Of a stretch of DNA of 64,000 nucleotides, positions 17,304 through 26,300 are shown piece after piece. The DNA is from Deltaproteobacteria bacterium (lineage in GTDB: Bacteria > Myxococcota_A > Polyangia > GCA-2747355), in the NCBI GenBank assembly GCA_020633415.1, contig JACKDQ010000003.1:186001-250000 (forward strand), written 5' to 3'. The position numbers and the translations under genes were made by a program. Each line of letters opens with the position of its first letter. Positions within the stretch are counted from its first letter, which is position 1. The notes under the pieces were generated by a model. It was not told the origin of the DNA and made no database searches. It worked only from the letters and a program-made list of their open reading frames with translations.

Positions 17304-17332
17304 CCCCGGCGCTACGGCGTCGGGGTTTTTTT
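17304..17332 (+). terminator. Rho-independent terminator of the 17.0 kb RNA
   Basis: CCCCG...CGGGG with an inner GCG/CGT region and loop CTAC is followed directly by seven T residues (17326-17332). It is the clearest plus-strand intrinsic terminator in this part of the window. Confidence 0.85.
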
Positions 17333-17392
17333 ATGCAAGTCGGCTTCCGTTGTTTTCCGTCCGGGTTAATATGCGCCCGAGGTGGCTACGGG

Positions 17393-17656
17393 ATGAGGCG
17401 CAAAGACAAACGCCTTCTTCGGGCGAAGGCACTTGAGCGCGAGGCCGAGCGCATCGGCGGTGATGCAGAGCCAGGCGTGCTTGACGCTGTGGCACTTCGC
17501 TATCGCGCGGCTGCTCACGCCGACGATTGGGACGAAATCACCGACACCGATCCGACGAGCCGCCTACTGCGCAGCGGCGATCAGCTGCTGACGCCGCATC
17601 AATTGCAGGCGTTGCTCGCCGACGCGCCGCTCGATAACTGGGACGAACCGACGTAA
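17393..17656 (+). CDS. Small acidic protein of unknown function
   Basis: 87 aa from ATG 17393. The N-terminal third is very basic (MRRKDKRLLRAKALEREAER) and the rest is acidic with two Trp-Asp-Glu motifs (DDWDEITDTD and DNWDEPT) around LTPHQLQALLADAP. It sits just after the structured RNA and its terminator. No signal peptide or membrane segment. A longer frame upstream runs through the terminator and is not believed. Function unknown. Confidence 0.55.
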   Translation: MRRKDKRLLRAKALEREAERIGGDAEPGVLDAVALRYRAAAHADDWDEITDTDPTSRLLRSGDQLLTPHQLQALLADAPLDNWDEPT

Positions 17657-17704
17657 ATCTCGCCCGTGGGCAGGAGTCGCGGTATGGCCGAGCCCCCCCG
17701 TTCG

Positions 17705-18820
17705 TCACGGCGTGAACCGTTTCTCCTTGGCTTCGATATAGCGGGTGCGGCTATAGCCGATCACCTTGCCGCTCTCGATGTGCACGCCGATCTCTTCGGG
17801 GCGGTTGTCCGGGCCGAGGACCTCGCCGAGCCTAACGATCGATAGGCCGTCGGCTTTGACGCGAGCCTTGAACCCCAGTGTCTGGCTTTCGACAAGCTGA
17901 GCGGTGAGTCGCGCGCCGGGCAGCCAGATGCGAAGTCCAGTGGACGGCTCGCCAACCAGCGCATCACCGCGCCAGTGGAGTGGTTTGCCCTGGCTTCGCT
18001 TGCGCTTGAGCAGCGGCCGCGGAGCATGTCGCCAGCTCCCATCGATCTGGTAATCGCCCGGCTCGATCGCCGCCTTTAGCCAGCCCGTCACGGTGAGGTA
18101 GCTGCCGTCCCGACTTGGCTCCGGTTTGGCGAAGACCGTGCTGTCGACGACGTAGGGTTTTTTGCCGAGCCAATGCCAGCCAGCGCCGATGAACTCGCGG
18201 AGGCGGACCCGACCACGCCGATCGACCGAGACGTAGGTGCGATCGCTGGGGCTACTGGTGTTGAGCGCAAGCAGTTGCTCTGGGCCGGGCTTGAGTACCA
18301 GGCCTGTGGAGGCTTGCCGTTGGCCGTCGGTCTGGGTCGACGCGAGCGTCAGGCAAAACGCGCCGTTTTCGAGTCGCTGCACGTCAGCGATCTGCACTGC
18401 CCCTGCGGGCTTGGCGAGCAGCGGCTTTTCGTCGATCCGTCGACGGCGGGTTTGCAGTTGGGCGCCCCCTTTGTGGTCGGCGTAAAGATAGACCAGCTCG
18501 CCTCCGTTTCCGTCTTTGTCCCACAGTAGTAGACGCTCGCCACGATCCAGGCTCAGTTGTTTGTTGTAAGCGAGCGCTTGGGAAGAGCGGGGCGTCACCT
18601 TGATCAGCACGTTGTGTTTGTTGCCCGTCGTGCGCACATCAAGCACGCGAACGCCTCGCAGCGGCACTCGGCGCGATAGCCACGGGATGGTCATCCCGAC
18701 TGGCTCGTGGGGCTTCGCTGTCTTGATTTGCAATGCTGCCAGCGGGTCGGCCGCTGCCTGGGCTCCCATAGGTGTCAGAAAAAGGAGTGTCAGGGCCAAC
18801 GTCAGGGTTGTGATTTGCAT
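17705..18820 (-). CDS. Secreted protein of unknown function, beta-rich
   Basis: 371 aa from ATG 18820, with signal peptide MQITTLTLALTLLFLTPMGA and cleavage near QAAAD. The mature protein alternates short charged strands and turns (GVRVLDVRTTGNKHNVLIKV, VRLREFIGAGWHWLG) without cysteines or recognised motifs. The upstream in-frame extension to 18889 is Arg/Ser-rich and less likely. It is alone on its strand with about 577 bp of non-coding sequence upstream. Periplasmic or surface location is expected. Confidence 0.7.
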   Translation of the reverse strand: MQITTLTLALTLLFLTPMGAQAAADPLAALQIKTAKPHEPVGMTIPWLSRRVPLRGVRVLDVRTTGNKHNVLIKVTPRSSQALAYNKQLSLDRGERLLLWDKDGNGGELVYLYADHKGGAQLQTRRRRIDEKPLLAKPAGAVQIADVQRLENGAFCLTLASTQTDGQRQASTGLVLKPGPEQLLALNTSSPSDRTYVSVDRRGRVRLREFIGAGWHWLGKKPYVVDSTVFAKPEPSRDGSYLTVTGWLKAAIEPGDYQIDGSWRHAPRPLLKRKRSQGKPLHWRGDALVGEPSTGLRIWLPGARLTAQLVESQTLGFKARVKADGLSIVRLGEVLGPDNRPEEIGVHIESGKVIGYSRTRYIEAKEKRFTP

Positions 18821-19397
18821 AGAGCGCTGCTTTTCAGGTGTCAGATTTCGCGGCCCACCTTGGGCCGACATTCGTGCTGAACAAAGCAAGGGCTGTGCCT
18901 GACTACCGTCGGTACGAGGTGGTTCGTCGGTCCATGGAATCAGCCAGCAGGTGAGTTACCTTCCCGACTGGCAATCGCATCGGTTGAGGCTGCCGCGGCG
19001 TGTCGGGTGCGTTTCACAACGCATCACGCGGCCGCGCGCAGCAGATCGAGCGCAAAGGCATATCCGGCGCGTCAACCTGCCGAGGAAATATCTCGGCCTC
19101 TGCGGTATCGACGTTGATCCCGACAAAGAATGGGCACGGCGCCCTGCCTGTTAGCAGGACCCAACTCCTGTTCTCGGGGTTCTCGTAGCAGAGGGGCTAC
19201 GCGCAAGGTGCGTGCCGATGACCACCGCGCGCCAGCGAACCGCCCTCGTACTCGGGATAGCGGACAAACCACAGCTCAATCAGCCCCAAGTGATCCGGAT
19301 CATCCGTTAGCGCGGCTGGCCGGGTAACTCGCTGCGCGGCCATGCGCGGCCACGCTGTGACCAACGCCGCGAACGCACACGCAAGGGTGAGAAGAAA
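18821..19397. other. Intergenic stretch of about 577 bp without a convincing gene
   Basis: No frame here has a ribosome site, signal or family resemblance that convinces me. It contains short hairpins: GCCGAG-GAAATAT-CTCGGC near 19080-19098 and GTAGC-AGAGGG-GCTAC near 19186. A minus-strand frame at 19197-19409 begins inside the tRNA and is treated as a rejected candidate. Confidence 0.5.
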
Positions 19398-19469
19398 TGG
19401 GCGTAGCAAGACTTGAACTTGCGACTTCCACCGTGTGAAGGTGGCACTCTCCCACTGAGTTATACGCCC
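19398..19469 (-). tRNA. tRNA-Val (anticodon CAC)
   Basis: On the minus strand the 72-nt sequence folds as a full cloverleaf: acceptor GGGCGTA with TACGCCC, D-arm ACTC/GAGT, anticodon stem CCACC/GGTGG around the loop TTCACAC (anticodon CAC, reading GUG), T-arm GCAAG/CTTGC with TTCAAGT, and discriminator A. The 3' CCA is not encoded and must be added by the CCA-adding enzyme. Confidence 0.96.
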
Positions 19470-19481
19470 GAGAGTCTCCCC

Positions 19482-19510
19482 TAGCTAGCACAGCCGACCG
19501 ACCCTGACAA
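19482..19510 (-). promoter_or_regulatory. Possible promoter for tRNA-Val
   Basis: On the minus strand TTGTCA (19510-19505), a 17-bp spacer and TAGCTA (19487-19482) lie about a dozen bases before the tRNA 5' end. The -35 box matches five of six positions; the -10 box is weak. Confidence 0.35.
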
Positions 19511-19560
19511 GAGGCGCGAACCGCCAGAATTGTCGCGCCGCAGGGCCACAGAGCGGTCGT

Positions 19561-19576
19561 TTTACCGAACGGTAAA
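19561..19576. promoter_or_regulatory. Perfect inverted repeat, likely TetR-type operator
   Basis: TTTACCGAACGGTAAA is an exact palindrome with 7-bp arms and a 2-bp centre, the usual form of TetR/AcrR family operators. It lies 67 bp upstream of the start of the short-chain fatty acid transporter gene, a sensible place for repression. The regulator is not adjacent; the only TetR gene in the window is at 3644-4345. Confidence 0.5.
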
Positions 19577-19643
19577 CAACCGGTCGAGAGGCGCCAGCTT
19601 GCGAGGTTGCGCGGCGAGTTTTCTGTCGGTACCGTCGCGGATC

Positions 19644-21005
19644 ATGTCATTGGCCGGAATCGCTATTGCCCTGACACGCTTCTCCTCGCGCTATGTTCCG
19701 GGCGCGTTTTCGATCGCCTGCCTGCTAACGTTCGTCACGGTCGTGCTGGGGATGACGGTTGGCGGCGCCACGCCGGTTGAGGTGATCAAAGCCTGGGGCG
19801 ATGGCTTCTGGGCGCTTTTGACCTTCGGGATGCAGATGTGCCTGGTGGTCTTTTGCGGCTACTTGGTCGCGATCTCTCCGGTGGTTCGCCGGGCGCTACG
19901 CTGGATCGCGGCACTGCCACCAAACCCGACCGCAGCGGTGATGGCGATGGCTGCTGTGGCGATGATCGTCGCTTGGATCAATTGGGGTCTCGGCTTGGCG
20001 ACCAGCGCGGTGATGGTCGGCTTCGTCGCGCGGCGCCACCCGGATGCTGACTACCGTTTGCTGGTTGCGGTGGCTTATTTTGGGCTCGGCGCGACCTGGC
20101 ACGCTGGCCCCAGTGGATCCGTTCCGTTGCTCTTGGCCACGCCGGAAAACTTTCTGATCAAGGGTGGGATCCTTGCGGAAACGATCAGCATGGCGCGAAC
20201 GGTTTGGACGCCCTTCAATCTGATCTTTGCCGGCGGCATGCTTTGCGTGCTGACTGGGCTGGCTGGTTTGTTGCACCCCAAACGTGGCCAGCGCGTGGGC
20301 GTGTCGGCTCAGGTCGCCGAACAGGTCGCCGCGCTTGACCAGCAAGGATCCGATTCAGCGCGGGGCGAGTCGTCGACGGTCGCTGAGCGGATCGAACGGT
20401 TGCCGCTGGTTAACCTGTTGCTGGGCGCGATGATGCTCGTCTGGTTGATCCTGCACTTCGCCGACAAGGGATTCGTTGCCGGGCTCAACCTAAACGTGGT
20501 CAATTTCATCTTTTTCTTCTTGGCGATCTGGCTGCACGGCCGGCCCAAAGCGCTGGGCGAGGCGGCCGCGCATGCGGTTCGGCATGTCCATGGAATCGTC
20601 CTGCAATTCCCTTTGTATGCCGGGATGTTCGGCATAATTAGTTCAACCAGTTTGGCAAGAAAAATCGCCGACGCATTCGTTGCGTTGGCGAGCGCGCGTA
20701 GCTTGCCGTTGGTGACGTTTTGGTACTCGGGTGTACTCAACTACTTTGTTCCCTCGGGCGGATCCAAATGGGCGATCGAAGCGCCCTATTTGATCGCTGC
20801 CGGACGGCGGTTAGGGGTCTCGCCGGAGCGGGTGGCGATGGCCTACGCTTACGGCGATATGTCGACCAACCTGATCCAGCCGTTTTGGGCGATCCCTTTG
20901 CTGAGTGTTGCGGAGCTCGAGTTTTCGGAGATCCTCGGCTTCGAGATGATCGCCTTTTTGCTCTACGCGGGTATCACTTCGCTGGTGCTCTACTTCGTCT
21001 ACTAG
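19644..21005 (+). CDS. Short-chain fatty acid transporter, AtoE/TIGR00366 type
   Basis: 453 aa from ATG 19644, with about 11-12 transmembrane segments. The central block GLGATWHAGPSGSVPLLLAT and the C-terminal FWYSGVLNYFVPSGGSKWAI followed by YGDMSTNLIQPFWAIPLL are characteristic of the AtoE short-chain fatty acid permease family, which takes up acetoacetate or butyrate across the inner membrane. A longer frame to 19530 covers the palindromic operator and is unlikely. RidA follows 27 bp downstream on the same strand and may be cotranscribed. Confidence 0.88.
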   Translation: MSLAGIAIALTRFSSRYVPGAFSIACLLTFVTVVLGMTVGGATPVEVIKAWGDGFWALLTFGMQMCLVVFCGYLVAISPVVRRALRWIAALPPNPTAAVMAMAAVAMIVAWINWGLGLATSAVMVGFVARRHPDADYRLLVAVAYFGLGATWHAGPSGSVPLLLATPENFLIKGGILAETISMARTVWTPFNLIFAGGMLCVLTGLAGLLHPKRGQRVGVSAQVAEQVAALDQQGSDSARGESSTVAERIERLPLVNLLLGAMMLVWLILHFADKGFVAGLNLNVVNFIFFFLAIWLHGRPKALGEAAAHAVRHVHGIVLQFPLYAGMFGIISSTSLARKIADAFVALASARSLPLVTFWYSGVLNYFVPSGGSKWAIEAPYLIAAGRRLGVSPERVAMAYAYGDMSTNLIQPFWAIPLLSVAELEFSEILGFEMIAFLLYAGITSLVLYFVY

Positions 21006-21032
21006 TAGGCCAGCTTCGACAAGGAAAAGAAG

Positions 21033-21419
21033 ATGCGACAAATCGTTAAGACCGACCAGGCGCCTGCCGCGATTGGGCCCTATTCGCAGGCGGTGATCAG
21101 TGGTGACTGGGTGATCTGCTCGGGACAAGTGGCCCTCGATCCGAAGACGGGCAGACTGGTTGAGGGTGATGTGGCCGCGCAGGCCGAACAGGCGCTGGAC
21201 AACCTGATGGCCGTGCTCGAGGCGGCCGGTAGCGGCGCCGGTCAGGTGGTGCGCTGCACCGTCTATCTGGTCGAGATGAACGACTTTGCGGCGGTCAATG
21301 CGGTCTACGCCCGTTACTTCGCTGAGGATCCACCGGCGCGTGCCTGTGTGGCGGTTTCGGCGCTACCGGCCGGCGCTCGCGTCGAGATCGACGCGATGGC
21401 ACTCCGTTCAGGACGTTAG
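21033..21419 (+). CDS. RidA family enamine/imine deaminase
   Basis: 128 aa with the full RidA signature: AIGPYSQAVISGDWVICSGQ near the N-terminus and the C-terminal PPARACVAVSALPAGARVEI, including the Arg that contacts the substrate carboxylate and the final Glu. RidA proteins hydrolyse reactive 2-aminoacrylate-type intermediates released by PLP enzymes. AAGGAAAAG precedes ATG 21033. It overlaps the end of the convergent YbjN-like gene by 4 bp. Confidence 0.93.
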   Translation: MRQIVKTDQAPAAIGPYSQAVISGDWVICSGQVALDPKTGRLVEGDVAAQAEQALDNLMAVLEAAGSGAGQVVRCTVYLVEMNDFAAVNAVYARYFAEDPPARACVAVSALPAGARVEIDAMALRSGR

Positions 21420-21883
21420 GCGCCGGGATCGGTATAGCGCCGCGTGCCGTAGTGGGCAGCGAGCGCGTCATCGTAAAGGTCGGCGTAGAAACCGACCCGC
21501 AGTAGCATTTCGCGAACTTCGGAGGCGTCGAGATCATCGATACTGCGGTCGGCGGTCAACAGGATCGTGTCGTCGCGCAAGCCAAAGGCGGCTGCAGTGA
21601 GATTCTCCGCGTTGTCGCGAAGCAGGCGTTCAAACAGGTCGAGGCGCGACGCGTCATCGGCAGGCACTTCGATCACCGGTGCGGTTACGCGGATCACATG
21701 ACCGCTTTGGTCGGCTTTGGGACGGATCACGATGAAAACTTCGGCAGAGCCTTTCATCAGGCCCCAGCAAAGCGATCCATCTCCGGTCTTCACGCGAAGC
21801 GTGTTTGGATCCAGTCCCAGCTGCTCACGCAGCACCGCTTCGACGACCTCCACCGCTTGCGCTAACGGATCCTTGTCCATCAT
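21416..21883 (-). CDS. YbjN-like domain protein
   Basis: 155 aa, cytoplasmic. The pattern of an N-terminal helix (DPLAQAVEVVEAVLREQL), a short beta region (GSAEVFIVIRP, HVIRVTAPVIEVP) and the block LFERLLRDNAENLTAAAFGL resembles the YbjN / type III secretion chaperone-like fold. These proteins bind partners rather than catalyse reactions. The 5' end is only 10 bp from the divergent GTG at 21894, so the two share very little promoter space and one may be leaderless. Confidence 0.6.
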   Translation of the reverse strand: MMDKDPLAQAVEVVEAVLREQLGLDPNTLRVKTGDGSLCWGLMKGSAEVFIVIRPKADQSGHVIRVTAPVIEVPADDASRLDLFERLLRDNAENLTAAAFGLRDDTILLTADRSIDDLDASEVREMLLRVGFYADLYDDALAAHYGTRRYTDPGA

Positions 21884-21893
21884 CCACTCCCTC

Positions 21894-23300
21894 GTGTTGA
21901 GGTATCACGCCCGGCGGACAACAACAATACTGCTGCAACTGGTGATGCTCGGCGCGGTGATGCTCGGCCTTGAGGCGTGTCGCTGCAGCGAGATGCCGGC
22001 GGGACAGCGCGGAGGTTTGGCGCCGTCCGCCTTACCTTCTGCGACCGTCGGCCTGATCGGCAAGATCTCCGCTGCTGCCGCTGAGCTGCATCCGTTGAGC
22101 GGACCGGTGCGCCCTTGGCTGGGGCGGCCACTGCCGCTTTCTGGCCGCGGTCTGGATCTGTTGCTGATCGCGTCGGCCGATGGCGACGTCGCCTGGACGC
22201 TGCCGTCCTGCGAGTGTTGCCTGGCGTTGGCCAAGTTGCCTGAGTCGCTGGCGACTTCGGCAGGCCTGCGGCGGCTCAGTGGTCAGGTGATCGACGGGCA
22301 GAGTGGGCGTCCGCTGGCGGGGGTGATCGTCGCGTTGATTCGCGCCGGTTCGCAGGGGCATTGGTTGCCGGCCGGAGAGTTAGGGATCACCCAAGGTGAG
22401 GTCCCCCAGCTGCCCAACGATCGGCAGCCAGCCCAAGCCGAACACCGCGCGCAGACCGATCAGAACGGGCTGTTTTCCCTTGAGGTGCCTGCCCAAGGCT
22501 GGTTGTCGCTGCACCATCCGGGCTTTGCGCCGCTGCGGGTGTTGCTCGATGGTCGGCGCACCTTGCGCTTGGAGCTGCGTCGGATGCAGACGCTCAGCTG
22601 CGTGGTGCGAGACGCGGATGGGCATACGGTCAGCGATTTGCAGACGCAGACAAACGCGCAGTCGGCTGCAGAGACCGAGTTCGAAGGCGATCGGCTGCTG
22701 GTCCGCTGGCGCGATGCCGCGGCCGCGCCGAGTATCGCGCTGCGCGGGCTGTGGGGCGAGCAGCCGTTGGATGTGGCTCGCCTCGATCGCCCCTGCGTTG
22801 TCGAGTTGGCACTTCATCGCGTGGCGTTGACGTTGCTCGAGCGTCAGAGCGGGGCCAGCGTGGAGCGATTGCGCGTGCGTCTCGCCAAACGCAGCCGAGA
22901 ACTGAGCGCTCCCGGCGGTCGCCTGAGATTGAGTCTTCCCGCCGGTCTGCAAACGATCTGGCTCAGCCCGCCGCAACTTGTTCCCCAGCGCTTGCGGTTG
23001 GTCGTCGGGGCGGGGGGGATCGAACACCAGACCGTGGTCTTCGACCAAGCGGGTCGGCTCAGCGGGCGATTGCTGCGGGCCGATGGTCGGGCGGTGATCG
23101 GTGCGACGGTGCAGATCGGCGGGCAGTCGTGCACCACCGCAGCTGACGGCAGCTTTGCTTTCGAGGCGCTGCCCTACGGTTCGCATCAGGTGTCGGTGTG
23201 GACCAAGGGCGGGCGGAAGGTCAAACTGTCGGACACCGTTAGCGTGCGTGCGGCGCGTAATGATCCCGTCGATCTGTACCTGCCGCTAGTTGCGCAATAG
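21894..23300 (+). CDS. Lipoprotein with carboxypeptidase-regulatory-like domains
   Basis: 468 aa from GTG 21894 (TTG 21897 is an alternative; no ribosome site is visible for either). The N-terminus LRYHARRTTTILLQLVMLGA leads to the lipobox GLEAC. Two CarboxypepD_reg-type folds are seen: LSGQVIDGQSGRPLAGVIVA (about residues 125-215) and LSGRLLRADGRAVIGATVQI with TTAADGSFAFEALPYGSHQV at the C-terminus (about 390-455). These beta-sandwich modules usually mediate binding on the cell surface. The ATG of the nuclease gene lies 15 bp downstream. Confidence 0.8.
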   Translation: MLRYHARRTTTILLQLVMLGAVMLGLEACRCSEMPAGQRGGLAPSALPSATVGLIGKISAAAAELHPLSGPVRPWLGRPLPLSGRGLDLLLIASADGDVAWTLPSCECCLALAKLPESLATSAGLRRLSGQVIDGQSGRPLAGVIVALIRAGSQGHWLPAGELGITQGEVPQLPNDRQPAQAEHRAQTDQNGLFSLEVPAQGWLSLHHPGFAPLRVLLDGRRTLRLELRRMQTLSCVVRDADGHTVSDLQTQTNAQSAAETEFEGDRLLVRWRDAAAAPSIALRGLWGEQPLDVARLDRPCVVELALHRVALTLLERQSGASVERLRVRLAKRSRELSAPGGRLRLSLPAGLQTIWLSPPQLVPQRLRLVVGAGGIEHQTVVFDQAGRLSGRLLRADGRAVIGATVQIGGQSCTTAADGSFAFEALPYGSHQVSVWTKGGRKVKLSDTVSVRAARNDPVDLYLPLVAQ

Positions 23301-23314
23301 CTGCTAAGCTGCCG

Positions 23315-26300
23315 ATGGTGACCCAGAGAGACTTGGCCAAGCGCGTGGTGTTTGGCGACGGTATGCCTGCTTTGCGACGGGCGCTGTTGCAGATTATCGG
23401 TCGTCGCGATCCGCTCAGCGATGGTCAGTCACTGATCGCCGTGCCTAGTCGTGCGATGCGTCGTGCTTTGCTCGATGACTTGCTCTGCCACGCTCCCCAG
23501 GCCTGCGTCGGTACGCACGTGCTCACGCTGGCAGGTTTAGCACGCGAGGTGCTCCTTCGTGGGGGGCGGCCGCTGTCGGAAGACCCCGGACTGTTTTCAA
23601 TCGCCGTGCGACACGCGGTACTGGGGCACCGCGAGCTCGCCGAATTGGTCGCGCCCTTCGAGGATGGCGCGTCGCTTGCTTCCGAGGCGGTTTCTGATCT
23701 GCTCAGCGCCGGCGTTGCCGCGGTCGAGCGGCCCGCAGACGAGTCGCCTCGCGTTGCGGCGTTGCTGAGCGCCTCGCGCGAGGTTGCTCAGCTGCTGCGC
23801 CGCAATCAGCTCTATCGCAGCCAGGATCTGTTGGCTGAAGCTGCCGCGCTGCTGTGTGCAAATCCAGGCCTGCTCGGCGTGAACGCAGCGTTTGTCATCG
23901 GTTTTGACGATGCCACAGGTCAGGGGGCGAGCTTGCTGCGGGCATTGATCGAGTCGACCGAGACCGTGGCGGTATTTTTCGATCGACCCGCAGATCCGAT
24001 CGCCGAGGCTGATGTTGATCGCGGTAGTGTATTTGCCGAGCGCTTCGCCGAGCAGCTGATCGGCGATCGGGACGATTGGTCATCGGTTCATGTCGCGCGG
24101 ACCGAGCGGGCGACACTCAGCTGCTTCGATGCACCAGGCCTCGAGGCCGAGGTGCGTGAGGTCGCCCATCGCTGCGCCGAAGCCTTGGCGAATGGCGTGG
24201 CGCCGACACGCATCGCGATCATCGCTCGCGACCTAGCGCCCTACGCCTTGGACCTTCGCTATCAGCTGGTCGCGCGTGGTGTCCCATTTTCTGGGGGCGT
24301 GCTCTCGCCTCAAGTCTTGCCGCAGTCGCGAGTTATACGGGCTTTGGCAGCGCTGATCGGCGAAGGCGAACGCTGCTCAGTCGCGGCGCTGGTCGATCTC
24401 AGTGCAGACGCTAGGTTGCATGCGGACTTGAAGCTGGCGCTACAGACGATGGGCGTGGTCGAGCTCGACGAGCTGGCCAAGATAGACTTCGCTGACTTGG
24501 GCGACCACTATCCGCTGCCGCTGTGTTCGCGGCTGGTCGCTGATGGCGACCTGGTTCGTGTCCAACGACGGAGTTTGCCGACCACGGAACTCGGGCGCGT
24601 GCAGCGACTGGCGATCGAGTTGCTTGCCGCTTGGCAGGCGTTGATGGCGAATACCCAGCGAGCGCCGATCGCCGAACATCTCAATGGCCTTAACCGCCTG
24701 CTCGGGCTGATCGGCGGCGCCGCGCTCGATGACTGGGGCTCGCTGATGCAGCAGGCGCAGCAGGCGTTGGGGCTTGCCGCGGATTTTGTGGTCGAGCGCC
24801 GGGAGTTTGCTCGGCTGCTGCGCGCGCAACTCGAGGGCGCCTTGGCTGCGCCATTGGGCGAAGATCAGGATGGCGTTCAACTGCTCGACGTGGCCAACGC
24901 GCGCGGGCTGGTTTTCGATCAAGTCTTCTTGCTGGGCATGAATCGCGACCGTTTTCCGCGACTGATCCACAGTGACCCATTGCTCGACGAACAGGCGCGC
25001 GCTCGATTGCAGCGCCAACTTCCGCTGCTGCGGCAGAAGCGCGAGGGGCACGATGAAGAACGCCTGCTTTTTGCACAGTTGCTGGCCGCCACCAAGCAGC
25101 AGGTCACCTTGAGTTGGCAGCGCACCGACGATGACGGTCGCTCCGTCGCCCCTTCGGTGTTTGTCGAGCGCTTGCTGTCGGCGAAGAAGATCGAGCCGCC
25201 GTCGCACCTGCCGCGTTCGCCCCTCGTCGCGTTGACGCCACCCTTTAGTGGTGGTCGGCGGCCGCGGACCGCGCGGGAACTGCTCTGGCTGGCTGGGCTC
25301 TGGGGGTGGCGCGATGCACGGCTCTTCTCGGCGGCCTATCGCTCCATCGGCCAGGATTCCGCGTCGGCGGCGGTCTTGGCTGCGGCGCGTCTCGAGCTGC
25401 TCGCACAGTTTGAACCTGAGTTGCATCAGCCGGCGGCTTCGTCGCCTGACGTTGAGCCGGCGCCGTTCTTCGGCTTGGTCGGATCTTCGGCTGTCGACGA
25501 GAGCCGAGCGAGGAATCCGGTGTTCGTAACCTCGCTCGAGGCGATCGCCCGCTGTCCCTGGCAGGCCTTTTTGACGCGAGTTTTGCGCGTGTCACCGTTG
25601 CCCGATCCGGTCAGTAGTTTGCCGCTGATCGATGCGCGGTTGATTGGCGAAGTCGCGCACCGTGTGCTCGAGGATGTGATCGGAGCATCGCTGGCGCGCC
25701 GGCGACGTCGCTTTGATCCACAAGCCGAGTCGATTGCTGTGCCTCGGCCGTCGAGCGAGCGCGTGCAGCACAGTTTGGCGAATCACGCGCGTGCGGTTGC
25801 CACCGAGGAGGGCATTCTGTTGCCCGGCTTGTGGCGAGCGTTGGCCGAGCGGGCCCGAGGATTCGTCGGCCGCGCGCTAGATCTCGATTGGCCGCTAGCG
25901 CGGTCAGTTGTCGAGGTCGTTGGTTGTGAGCAGGAGCTGCACATCTCACTGGTGGATCCTGCCGGTGGAACGCTGCGGCTTGCTGCGAAGGCCGACCGCA
26001 TCGATCGCCGAGGCGGTCGGTTGCTGGTGACCGATTACAAGACCGGTCGGCCGATTTCGCGGGCTAAACGCGCCAGCACGCGTGCGCGGCAGTTGGCGCG
26101 CGACGTTGCCGAAGGCCGACGTCTGCAGACGGCGCTGTATGCCAAAGCGGCAGGCGATGGCGTGGGCCGCTTTCTATTCATCAATCCCGAACTCGATATC
26201 GAATTGAGCAGCGCCGAGCTCGATGCTGATCAGCGTCCAGTGCTAGACGACTTTGTCCGGGTTTGCCGGACGCTCGCTGCGGCTTGGCACGCCGGGATTT

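Larger units (their letters stand above)
17010..17332 (+). ncRNA. Candidate structured RNA of about 320 nt with embedded mini-ORF
   Basis: A promoter with a consensus -35 box ends at 17003 and an intrinsic terminator ends at 17332, bounding an RNA of about 320 nt with no conventional gene. Strong hairpins include GATCACTCG (17048-17056) with CGAGTGATC (17073-17081), alternative CTCGTGA (17043-17049) with TCACGAG (17070-17076), GCCGGG with CCCGGC further on, and near the 3' end GGTGGT...CCTGGGAGATCCCAGG...ACCACC (about 17272-17300). The middle holds AAAGGAGGTGATCC, a perfect complement to the 3' end of 16S rRNA, followed by a 13-codon ORF. It does not fit tmRNA (no tRNA-like acceptor), RNase P, 6S or SRP RNA as I know them. 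Function unknown; I know of no assigned family. Confidence 0.65.

Noticed and set aside
17010..17332. Idea that the structured RNA is tmRNA, RNase P RNA, 6S or SRP RNA
   Set aside because: No tRNA-like acceptor, no conserved RNase P or SRP core motifs and no 6S-type long bulged helix could be found.
19197..19409. Minus-strand frame of 70 codons with a signal-like N-terminus
   Set aside because: It begins with TTG inside the tRNA-Val gene, has no ribosome site, and its shorter ATG version loses the signal. It could be a small secreted protein, but support is too weak.
22380..23186. 268-codon minus-strand frame within the carboxypeptidase-regulatory lipoprotein gene
   Set aside because: Shadow of the plus-strand gene; no ribosome site or recognisable domain.
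24440..25426. Long minus-strand open frame inside addB
   Set aside because: GC-rich coding frames often leave open antisense frames; this one lacks a start signal and its product is Arg/Gln-rich without domains.
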